A stretch of 64,000 nucleotides of DNA, from positions 3,609,222 to 3,673,221 of the forward strand of contig KV748179.1 in the NCBI GenBank assembly GCA_001692895.1, given 5' to 3'. The stretch is from Cenococcum geophilum 1.58. Its lineage: Eukaryota > Ascomycota > Dothideomycetes > Gloniales > Gloniaceae. Shown here piece after piece: positions 35,542-44,885 of this stretch. How positions within the stretch are numbered: position 1 is the stretch's first letter; each line of letters starts with the position of its first letter. The position numbers and the translations under genes are program-made. The notes beneath the pieces were generated by a model. It ran no database searches, had not been told where the DNA came from, and saw only the letters and a program-made list of their open reading frames with translations.

Positions 35542-38500
35542 CCCCGCCTTAGAGCTTAAGTTTAACTTTAATTACTATACCTATAACTATCTCCCTTAGT
35601 ATATTCCCAACTATAACTAAGTAGTACTATATAGACGCATTATATAGCTAACGCTTAAATACCGTCAGCTAATAGTAAAAGAGGTGCCTAATACTAGTGA
35701 GCTAATATACGCAGTAAACTAAGCAGAGATTCTGGAAGACTAGACTACCGCTTTATTCCCTAAAAAATAAACACTACTAGAACTATAAGTCCCCTATATA
35801 TACCTACTTAACCTAGGTTAGCTAATAAGATACCTAACCCTAAGTTATTTACTATACGTATATATAACCACACGTATAATAGCTAAGGGCGTTATAGCTA
35901 AGACTAAAACTAGAGTAATTAAGACCTCCCCCCTATAACGCCTAATCTTATACCTATCTCCCGCGCGTACCGTATAGGGCCACCGCCTTATTTCCACCCC
36001 CTTAGGCTAACTAAGCTATGCTAGCCTAGCTATAGCACTAGAGAACTAAACACGCCCTAACCTAGACAACATTAGATGTACTTATACCGTTAATTTTACC
36101 TAGTTCTATAAATAAAAAGATATAAAGGTAATAAGGATCTATATAGCGGAGCTAGTAGAACTAGTTAAATAAGAAGAGCATTAATAGCTGCTTAAGGAGC
36201 TGCCTATAGGCCTAATAGAAGTACTAAACCGATTAGAAAGGTCTTTTCGCTGGCTAGTAGAAGGCAACTATATAATAGACAAAGCCCGTAAAGCGCTACC
36301 CCTTTATTTTTATAACTTTCTTAAAATAAACCTAAAAATAAAGTCTAAGTCTCTACGCCGAAAGATAGTTGATACTAATATTAAGAAATTTCTAAAAGGC
36401 AACTAGGATTAACCTGTAGAGACATTTTATAATGCTTACTAAAAGAGTTTCGCGAATATATTAAATACTTCCTCCCTAAGAATGTAGATAAGCTGCCCCC
36501 TTACTAACTATGGGACTATAAAATTAAGATTATACCTAGAAAGCAGGCCCTATATTATAAAAATAGACTACTTTTACCTACTAAACTTAGTTATATAAAG
36601 AAGTAGATTAATGAAATACTGGATAAGAGTTTTATCCGAGAATTAACCTTACTAGCTACCGAACTATTCCTCCTTACTATAAAACCTAGTAGCGGTATAT
36701 AAATCTGCTATAACTACTAAGGCCTAAATATAGTTACTATTAAGAATTAGTATCTATTATTACTAGTCCGCGAGATACTTAATGTACTCTATAGTGCTAA
36801 GTACTTTACTAAGCTTAATATAATTGCTATATTTAACTAAATCCAGATTATAAAAGGCCATAAATGGCTTATAGCATTTATTACCCGGTTTGGGCTCTAT
36901 AAAATATTAGTTATACTATTTAGTCTCTATAACGCACCCGCTATATTTTAAAACTATATTAACTATATTCTATATAACGCCCTTAATAACTACTATACTG
37001 TATATCTTAATAATATCCTTATCTTCTTAAAAACACGCGCTAAGTATATAAAATATATAAATAAAATTATCTAGAGACTTGGTAATGCTAAACTCCAAAT
37101 TAATATTAATAAGTCTGAGTTTTATACTACCAAAATAAAATACTTTGGCTTAATTATCTCGACTAATAGTATAATTATAGACCCTAAAAAGGTACAGGCC
37201 TTATAGAAATAAAAGGACCCAACGTTAGTTAAGGAACTATAGCAATTTCTTAGCTTCGCAAACTTCTACTAATAATTTATCTAAGGGTATTCTAAGGTAG
37301 TTAAGCCTATAACTAGGCTACTAAAGAAGAGTATTAGCTGGTTATAGGGCCCTAACTAAACACAGGCGTTCCAGACCCTAAAAATAGCGTTTACTATAGC
37401 ACCGGTTCTAGCGTATTATAACTATATAAAGAAGACTATAGTAGAGATAGATGCCTTAAACTAGGCTTTAGGTAGAGTACTCTATTAAGCTAATAAAAGT
37501 AATAAGCTTAAGCTAGTCGTATTCTTCTCTGCTAAGCACTTAGCCCCTAAATATAACTATAAAATATATAATAAGGAGCTTCTAGTAATTATTAAGGCAC
37601 TAAAAGAATAGCGCCCCAAATTATAAGGAACTAAGTAGCCGTTTAAAATTATTACGGACTATAAGAACCTCTAGACCTTCATAATAACAAAATAATTAAA
37701 CTAGCGCTAAGTCCGCTAGGCTAAGTTCCTTTCCTAATTTAACTTTATTAATACCTATAGGCCTAGCACTAAAGCCATAATCTTAAACGCTCTTAGCCGC
37801 CTCCTAGGCGTTGTACCTGCTAATGCTAATAATAAATATCTACAACACCAAGACCGCGTTGTCTTACTACTAAAGAAAGGTAATTTTATTATCCTAGAAG
37901 AGCTATTAAGCGAATCCTAAGACCAGAACATTAAAGACTTTATCGTAGTAATGGACCTAAAGCTTAAAAAAACCCTTAAGGAGCTTATTAAGAATGCCTA
38001 TATAAAGAATAAACTTGCTAGGAATATATTAGCTACGCTATATAAACAGGAAGACTATAAAGTATACCGTTGGCCTAAGCAGATTAGGAAGCTGCTTCAC
38101 TATAATAAATCCGAATATTTAATTATTAACGGCCTAATCTACTATAGGAATTAAGTATTTGTCCCTAATTTACCTAAACTCCGACTAGAAGTTATATACT
38201 ACATATATAGTTCGGGCCGTATAGGCCACCTAGGCCGCGTTAAAACACTAAACCTCCTTAATTAAATATATTAGTAGCTAGGTATTTTATAGTTTATAGC
38301 TACCTTTATAAGAGACTGCGCTCTTTACTTCTGTATAAAGACCCTACACTTAGCACCGCCTAGTTTCCTAAAACTACTAGAACTATTAGTCCGCCTATAA
38401 ACCGATATTTCTATTAATTACGTTATTAACTTACCTAAGTGCCTTTATAATGGCAAAATATATAAATATATTTTTGTTATTATTAACCACCTAATAAAAA

Positions 38501-39420
38501 TAAGACACTTTATTTCTGTTACTAGCCTAAATACTAAGGAGCTTATTAAAGCATTTATTTACACTATCTATAAGTTACACGGCGCTTTAGATACTATTAT
38601 TTCTAATAAAGGCTCTTTATTCATTTCTAACTTCTAATATTGCCTAAACTAGCGCCTAAAGGTAACCCTAAGCCCTAGCTCCGTATAGCACCCTAAAATA
38701 GATAGTTAAACTAAGATTATTAACGCAGTAATAAATAAGTACCTACGCGCCTTTATAAGCTTCACCTAAGATAACTAGGTAGATTAGCTTTCCCTTACTA
38801 AGTTTGCTATAAATAACTAGGTTAATAAAACTATGGGAATCTTACCGTTCTTTGCTAACTATAACTATAACCTATATCTAGGTATTAAACCAGTAGGCCC
38901 TTAGCTATTAGCCCTATCTATATATATAAAAAAGGAGTACCTATAAGCTAATACTATCGCTAACTACTTTAAGCGCATTCTAACCTAGCTTAAAGCCCTA
39001 GCTTATATCTCCTAGCGACGCTATAAAGATAACGCTAATATAAAATAAGATGAGGGTATAATATTTAAAAAGGATAATATAGTTATAGTTAGCCTTAAAA
39101 ATATAAAGACTAACCAGCCTAAAAGGAAGTAGGATAATAACTAGGACGGACCCTAGCCCATCCTAGCTGCCTATAAAGGAGTAGTCATAATTAACCTCTT
39201 AGACTATATCTATGTTAATAAGTCTTTATATACTTTAAAAGTTTGCCTTTAGTTCCCTAAAGAGATCTCTGGTTAAGTATATATTAATAAAAAGGAACGT
39301 TATAATATTATAGGCAGGATAGCTAAAAGGGATAACGACGGCAATATTACGGACAAGTAGGAATTTAAAAAGATCCTTAATATACACAATAAATAAATAG
39401 ACGAGCACGGCTTAATATAT
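35542..39420 (+). pseudogene. Gypsy-B pol relic: RT, RNase H, integrase, chromodomain start
   Basis: RT spans about 36480-37080, with the catalytic box at 37003-37020 (YLNNILIF for YLDDILIF). RNase H follows with IVEIDALNQALGRVLY (about 37438-37485) and YNKELLVIIKAL. The integrase N-terminal zinc region has GRIGHLGRVKTLNLL (about 38216-38258). The clean frame 37951-38154 lies just before it (EYLIINGLIYYRN). The integrase core has a degraded D-x-G / N-K-G-S-L-F box near 38600 and the PFFANYNYNLYL segment near 38849. The chromodomain begins at about 39360 (EFKKILNIHNK) and is cut at cttaatatat (39420) by the next element. Confidence 0.88.
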
Positions 39421-39532
39421 ACTAGCGTCTATATATTGCTTAGCAGCATCCACGTTAGCAACGCACAATGCTAAGACCTCCTGCAATATTCGCGAATATT
39501 AAACGCAGTCACTACGTGGCTAATTCGCTTCC
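39421..39532 (+). repeat. Split direct repeat A1
   Basis: Begins actagcgtctatatattgc and ends ctaattcgcttcc. It pairs with A2 (43826-43938, actagtgtctatatattgc). Both contain the short palindrome atattcgcgaatat. Differences are mostly transitions. Confidence 0.9.
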
Positions 39533-39699
39533 AATATCGCTAAACTTATTAATATTCATCGTATATTTATCATCCATTTGTTTAAGAATTATTTTATAAC
39601 GCTATTACCGCTTATAACCAACTAGGAGATTCGTACGCGTGTATAATCTAAATAAGTAAACCTACTTAGACGACCTACCTCAACTACACCATTGTCTAC

Positions 39700-40660
39700 A
39701 ACCGCTACACCCTCCTCTATTAGTCCTATAATGCCGCCTAAGGCTAATATACGCGCCGCTGCCGTAAAAAAGCGCAAAATTGCTAAAGAGTAAAGGGAAT
39801 AAGCCTAAGATAAAAGGGAGATTTAGAAGTATAAGGAAGAGCGTAAAGCCCGCCTAGTGGAGGAGGCTTACTAGTATAAATACCACCTAGCTTAAATAGC
39901 TTAATTATAGTTAGGCCTGGCCGCTTTAGCCTTATAGGCTACTACAACAGCTATTATAGCTAATGTCCTTAGTAAGCCTCTCCCTCCTAGTATAAAGTCG
40001 CTTAAACTCCGCCTTCTTAGCATTATAAAAAGGGATTACCTAAATATTTTTAAGGGTACCTTCGATCTAGTAAACCTCGCCTGTCTTTAAGTCTATACCA
40101 CTTAAATTAAAATCACCGATAAGATATAGATTAAAAATAGTACTTTAGTTATAAAGAAGGCAAAGGTAAATAGGAAGCTATTTATAGATAAAGGCGTTTA
40201 GTTTAAAGGTTTTACTAACTATATAGTTATTACTGGCACCCTCTATATATGCCCGCTGGACCTTATTACTAGTATACTTCTCTAAATAAATATAATTTAT
40301 ACCTTATTAACCCAGTATATCTAGGTAGGTTGTATACTCGATTTAGCACTTAACTATTATACCTTTATAATAACTAATGGCTAACTAGAGCCCGCTAATT
40401 AGTAAATGCCAGCTTAGTATACAGCGCCATACTTTACAATATCTAGTACTATTAGCTTTGCCGCCTTAAAGAGACCCAGGTTAGATACCTCCTATACCTC
40501 TAATACCTGCCGCAAGTTTAATAGTAGAGGCTGTAACAATATAGCTTATAAATACCCGTATAAGTGCTTAAAGTGTAGTAAAGATTACACTATATTATCT
40601 AAAGCTTGCGCCTAGGAATAGCAAGGCAAACCTTACGAAGTAGGATCTAGCCTAACAATA
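39700..40660 (+). pseudogene. Gag-like ORF relic of the YR element
   Basis: A forward frame from about 39742 starts MPPKANIRAAAVKKRKIAK (when ATG is taken at about 39730) and continues through a charged helical region (YKEERKARLVEEAYQYKYH). The end is Cys-rich at 40508-40615: CRKFNSRGCNNIAYKYPYKC, then LKCSKDY. This resembles the C-x-R-F-N-x-G-x-C / C-x-Y-x-H-x-C-x2-C zinc pattern in gag-like proteins of fungal DIRS/Ngaro elements. The His reads Tyr here. Stops replace Gln and Trp. Confidence 0.7.
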
Positions 40661-40899
40661 ATATTAACTTTAATTACACGCCTAGGACCTAGGCCTAATA
40701 CGTTACTATTATTCCCTACCTTTATAGAGGCGAAGGCTCTCTACTACTCTCTATTACCCCTAAGGATCTTAGCGTAGTACTCCCTTCTATTTAACTACCT
40801 AGGCAATCTATTAGCCATCTTAGTAGGCATCTTAACCTATAGCTGCGAAATAGGAGCCAAATCTATCCCTACCCTAAGATCTTATAGAAACCATAACTC

Positions 40900-42260
40900 C
40901 TCTTAAGATAACCCCAACCTTATCTCTAAGAAGATAATATTAGACCTTAAAAAAGGACATATTAGAATCGCGATAGGGCCTATTATAGTCTTACCTTTTA
41001 GCCTAATACTAAAATTAAATAGAGGATACCGCCAAATTTACAATCTCTTCTTTTTACTAGTATCTTTAGTTAATAACGCAATCCTAGAAGAATATGGAGT
41101 ACTAGTATACACTATAGTTACCACTATTTAAGCCCACGTTATTTCTACAGGTTGTAGATATCTACTACTTAAAAGAGATATTAAAGACGCGTTTTATATA
41201 GTCCCCCTATCTTATAGGGCAAGAACATTAATAGGCTTCTCCTAGGAAGGTATTACCTACTAGGAATACTAACTATCCTTTAATCTTTAAACTACGCCGC
41301 TTATATTTAACCTCTTCGCGGAAGGCCTATACTGGATACTCTATTTATAACTACTTTACGAGGTAGAACACTACCTAGATAACTTTATCTTTATTCTTAC
41401 TAACCCAAATAACTTAGCGGCTATTACCTAGACTTATATCTCTATTACTAACTCCCTAGGTATCCTTTAAAATAGCTCTAAAGATATAGCAGGAACTGTT
41501 ATTAAAGTTCTAGGATATACTATTAATATTATATAAATGCAGACGCGATTATTACTACAGAAACAATTATGTACTATTAAGAAAGTCACTACCACACTCT
41601 AATACGGCTTATTATTGTTCCTTTAAGCCTAGCAGCTTACGGGCTACCTTATATAGTGCGCCTACATAATTAGACTTAGTTAATCTTACTCTAGATCCCT
41701 TTAAATCTTTATTACTGCTTAGCTAGAGACTTTAGCAAATAAGTATAAACCTAGGCGATTTAGTACTAAGTTACGAAGTAACTTATATATCTAGCTTAAC
41801 CTACTTACTATAAGTAATGGGGTATTATTTTTTAACAACGTTAAGCGTGCCCGCATTTATCTCTTTACTAACGCCTCTACCTAGTTTAGGTTTAGCGGCT
41901 TTTACTTTTTTAAGGAACTTAAATATAAGAATAACTGGTAGTAGTATACAGCCAACCTCCCTTAATCTTAGGCGTTTAGTATATTACCTAAGCCCAGTTA
42001 ATAAGTAGACCATATTAATCCGAAAGAGATGTATGCTATTGCTTATGTATTTAATCTATAGTCTACTAACTAGTAGTATAGCGCGCTATCCATTTATACT
42101 AATAGTATAGTGGTTTACTAGGGCATTAAGAAGATTATTATCTATAGTATAGCAAACAAATCACTCTATAAGATTATGCTAGCTACTATAGCTTATAATA
42201 TCACAATATCCGCGAAGTGGATCCTAGGTGATTTAAATGGCTTAGCTAATATACTATCTT
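40900..42260 (+). pseudogene. RT and RNase H relic of the YR element
   Basis: RT of DIRS type: RDIKDAFYIVPL (41173-41208, first catalytic Asp kept in IKDAF), a G-F-S segment (about 41225), LIFNLFAEGLYWIL (about 41300-41345, matching the DIRS-type F-x-x-N-L-F-A-E-x-x-x-W segment), and the catalytic box HYLDNFIFIL (41369-41398), where DD is now DN. RNase H follows from about 41840 with ARIYLFTNAST (Asp to Asn) and KWILGDLNGLANILS at about 42219-42260 (kept Asp). This RT is clearly unlike the Gypsy RTs around it. Confidence 0.85.
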
Positions 42261-42279
42261 AATTCCAGGCCGCGGCTAT

Positions 42280-43375
42280 TTATTAGTTCTGCCCACACTA
42301 GGCCCTTAATTTATTACTACTAAAGCTAATAAGTTTTTAATAGGTGCCGTAAACCCGATAGACTACTTATAACCGCCTATAAACTTTAAAGATAATATTA
42401 ACGCGCTATCTAACCTCTACGCGCTCCTTTTCTAAAACGGCCTTACGCTAGTAACCTATAGGAACTATTCCTTAGTAGTTAATAGCTAGGAGTTATACTA
42501 CGCACTTAAAGGAGTCTTCCTCTACCCGGCTAAGCCGCGTAAACTAGGTAAATAGATTGCCCGCTACGTGTTTAGTACCTCCTAGCTACAGATAGGTAGG
42601 CTTAAGGCCGAAACCTTATAAGCCTATATTTCCGCAATCCGCTCGCGCTATATAGATTACGGCATCTTAATTACAGTATTTAAGGATCCTATAGTACACC
42701 GATTACTCGCCAGAGTAGCCGCTATTTCTCCCTTAGTAAAAAAGGACAAGCAACCTATTACTAGGGATATTTTAGCCTAGGTAATAATACACGGCCCATT
42801 GCTACCAGATGTTAACACTAATGCTATATTTACCCTCGCATTTGCTAGATTTCTACAGATAGGCGAGATTACGTATACTATGGCGGAGCTTAAGAACCGA
42901 ACAACCTTTTTAGTAAAAAAGGCCACCCGATACAATATTACCTTTATACCTAGTAGGATAATATTCTACCTTAAATAGAGTAAAGCCGATAAGTAACACT
43001 AGGGCGTTAACGTCGCCATCGCGGTAGTAGGCGGCCTATTATACCTAGTCGCTGCTATAATAAAGCTGTTTAATAGGGACCCTTAACCCCTTAACTCTCC
43101 TTTATTTAGTCTTAATAGTAAACCCTTTGCCTCTCTAGGGGTTTATAAGATCCTTTCCTCCTATCTAATAGCTGCTAGGATTAACCTAAGCAGCCACCTA
43201 AACTACCCCTCCCGCTAGGGCGCTGCCTAGTTCGCTAAAGATTTAGGGTATTTATATTAGCAAATTCAGCAGCTAAGTTAGTAGTTATTAGAAGCCTTTC
43301 GCCTATATATTAAGACTAAAACCACTAACCTCTATCGCCTTAACTCTTACTTCTAGCGTAGTGTACCGCTCTTAG
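42280..43375 (+). pseudogene. Tyrosine recombinase relic
   Basis: The DNA-cutting enzyme that replaces integrase in DIRS-like elements. The first catalytic region reads FARFLQIGEIT at 42841-42873. The family has F-L-R-x-G-E, so the key Arg is Gln (cag at 42856-42858, one G-to-A change from cgg). The second box reads YPSR, stop, GAA at 43204-43224, where the family has H-x-x-R-x-G-A-A: His is now Tyr (tac from cac) and the Arg at 43213 is kept. The nucleophile region AFRLYI is at 43294-43311, with Tyr at 43306-43308. At least two catalytic residues are lost, both by RIP-type changes. Confidence 0.85.
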
Positions 43376-43449
43376 CGTAAGGATTACTAGGTAGTAGGTT
43401 AAGATATTAAAAGGGCCGCTAAGGCGCTAGTAGTAAGCAAGCTAATAGC

Positions 43450-43476
43450 GATTTTCTATACCGGGCATAGAAAATC
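43450..43476. repeat. 27-bp hairpin in the YR element
   Basis: Perfect 10-bp arms gattttctat / atagaaaatc around the 7-base centre accgggc. It matches, in inverted orientation, the hairpin at 44556-44582 in Gypsy-B, with flanking similarity (ctaatagcg before, ctaattagttgg after). A third copy is at 23420-23446. Confidence 0.88.
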
Positions 43477-43502
43477 CTAATTAGTTGGCTTATAACTTAG
43501 GG

Positions 43503-43645
43503 TTGGCAGAATATGGCAGAATACGACAATATAGCAGAATTTAGTAGAATGCGACAATGTGGCAGAATTTAGTAGAATGCGATAAGGTGGTAGAATTTAG
43601 TAGAATACGACAATATAGCAGAATATAGCAGAATGCGGTAATGTC
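43503..43645. repeat. 28-bp tandem repeat downstream of the recombinase
   Basis: Four to five units of the form agaatgcgacaatgtggcag then aatttagt. A related fragment (gcagaatttag) lies at about 51165 next to an LTR remnant. Confidence 0.75.
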
Positions 43646-43652
43646 TTGTTAG

Positions 43653-43825
43653 GTATAGAAGCTTTGCTTAGGAATATCTGGCTGCTTTAGGGCAAATCCT
43701 TAGCAGATTTAAGTGCTAGGAACTAGCAAAACTGTTAAGAACTAGCCCTAGAGCGACCTTATAGCCCTATACCTCCCAATTATATAAAAATTAAATATCC
43801 CCTTACATAACTGCGATAGATAAAT
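43653..43825 (+). repeat. Split direct repeat B1
   Basis: Shares ctttagggcaaatccttag, gtgctaggaactagcaaaac and aattaaatatccccttac with B2 (44076-44247). It ends gcgatagataaat directly against A2. A shorter, degenerate version of its middle occurs at about 43980-44050. Confidence 0.88.
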
Positions 43826-43938
43826 ACTAGTGTCTATATATTGCTTAGCAGTATCTACCTTAGCAATATATAATGCTAAGACCTCCTATAATATTCGCGA
43901 ATATTAAACACAGTTACTACATAGCTAATTCGCTTTCC
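43826..43938 (+). repeat. Split direct repeat A2
   Basis: Begins actagtgtctatatattgc immediately after B1 and ends ctaattcgctttcc. Collinear with A1 at 39421-39532. Confidence 0.9.
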
Positions 43939-44075
43939 CTACCCGCCATCCCTTATACTTAGTATGCATTATATATAGATAGCGCTTTAAGGTAATTCTT
44001 TAGCAGGTGCTAGGAACTAGCAAACCTACTAAGAACCAGCCTTAGTGCGACTACTATAGTTAGATAGTCTTACAG

Positions 44076-44247
44076 CTATAGGCTTGCGGTTAGGGACATC
44101 TAGCCGCTTTAGGGCAAATCCTTAGCAGATTTAAGTGCTAGGAACTAGCAAAACTGCTAAGAACTAGCCCTAGAGCGAACTTATAGCCCTACGCCTCCTA
44201 ATTATATAAAAATTAAATATCCCCTTACGTGACTGCGATAGATAGAT
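44076..44247 (+). repeat. Split direct repeat B2 and right end of YR element
   Basis: Collinear with B1. It ends gcgatagatagat at 44247, and the next base begins the Gypsy-B chromodomain sequence tgtattaaatgg. Confidence 0.88.
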
Positions 44248-44345
44248 TGTATTAAATGGAAGTATTATAATAAGGAAACCTAGGAACCTAAGAAATCCCT
44301 AAAAGGGTATAAGCGCGTATTACTAAAGTTTTATAAATAATACCC
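44248..44345 (+). pseudogene. Gypsy-B chromodomain, second part
   Basis: Reads CIKWKYYNKET, stop, EPKKSLKGYKRVLLKFYK. This is the strand-and-helix part of a chromodomain (family: Y-L-V-K-W-x-x-Y-x-x-x-x-x-T-W-E-P). The stop is TAG for the Trp TGG of T-W-E-P. It joins in frame to the part ending at 39420. Confidence 0.85.
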
Positions 44346-44445
44346 TAAAAAGCTAGGACCCCTAGACTGGGTATAAGATAAGGGAAAGTTACGCTAAAAC
44401 TATAGCCGACCATAAAGATAATTTATAGTGGTTAAGATCTTATAG

Positions 44446-44582
44446 AACTTTAACCGCCGGTTAAAGTTATCTAATTAGTTAGTTTTTTACCAAAAAGTGT
44501 TATATAGTGGCAGTGTAGAGTTCTACTAACTTTATTTATTAAACTAACCAATTAGGATTTTCTATGCCCGGTATAGAAAATC
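44446..44582. repeat. Two hairpin modules before the Gypsy-B 3' LTR
   Basis: 44446-44468 is a perfect palindrome (aactttaacc / ggttaaagtt, centre gcc). 44556-44582 has perfect arms gattttctat / atagaaaatc, centre gcccggt. Between them, ctaattagttagttt and aaactaaccaattag form a further inverted pair. Similar modules sit near the 3' end of Gypsy-C. Confidence 0.85.
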
Positions 44583-44684
44583 GCTGTTAGCTCAGCTAGG
44601 GGCGGTAAGCAAAAGTAATATCTTTATAGTAAAAATAAGTTACTTATTTAGTTTAGGGACTAAACCTTCTAAGAAGGGGAGTAT

Positions 44685-44880
44685 TGTTACGGCACTAACC
44701 TAACGCATACTGTTTTATACTGTCTTATACTATCTTATACTATTTTTTACTATTAGCTAGCCCACCACTAGCGCCTTAGTAGCTGGCCCTACTATTTATA
44801 TATAATACCCCCTTTCACCTTCTTCTCCTCTTTATACCACAATGTAGTTATTTAGTCTACTTTATTGCAGCACCGTAATA
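44685..44880 (+). repeat. Gypsy-B 3' LTR
   Basis: 196 bp, tgttacggcac through ccgtaata, preceded by the purine tract aagaagggga and followed by target duplication actgg. It gives the uninterrupted sequence (tataccacaatgtagttat) that proves the LINE insertion in the 5' LTR. Confidence 0.95.
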
Positions 44881-44885
44881 ACTGG

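Larger units (their letters stand above)
39421..44247 (+). mobile_element. Tyrosine-recombinase (Ngaro/DIRS-like) retrotransposon
   Basis: A 4,827-bp element encoding gag-like, RT, RNase H and tyrosine recombinase relics in that order. It is flanked by split direct repeats: A1 39421-39532, then the coding region, then B1 about 43653-43825, A2 43826-43938, B2 about 44076-44247. This A1-ORF-B1-A2-B2 plan is characteristic of Ngaro/PAT-type YR retrotransposons, which replicate through a circular intermediate. There is no integrase and no target duplication. Removing 39421-44247 joins cttaatatat to tgtattaaatgg and restores the chromodomain frame of Gypsy-B (HGLIYCIKWKYY). That gives strong independent support for both ends. 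Confidence 0.92.
19475..44880 (+). mobile_element. Gypsy-B, chromodomain Gypsy with four nested insertions
   Basis: This element is defined by two 196-bp LTRs: 19475-19636 plus 22306-22339 (split by a LINE), and 44685-44880. The target duplication is actgg at 19470-19474 and 44881-44885. Subtracting four insertions with their duplicated target bases leaves about 6.9 kb, a normal Gypsy length. The order is gag (22470-22945 and 31852-32700), protease (about 33190-33468), RT, RNase H and integrase (35542-39400), and a chromodomain split at 39420/44248. A purine-rich tract (aagaagggga) precedes the 3' LTR at 44671-44680. It is heavily RIP-mutated. Confidence 0.95.

Noticed and set aside
41817..42008. 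Forward open frame of 63 codons in the YR element
   Set aside because: Out of frame with the RNase H relic (IYLFTNAST) that occupies the same bases.
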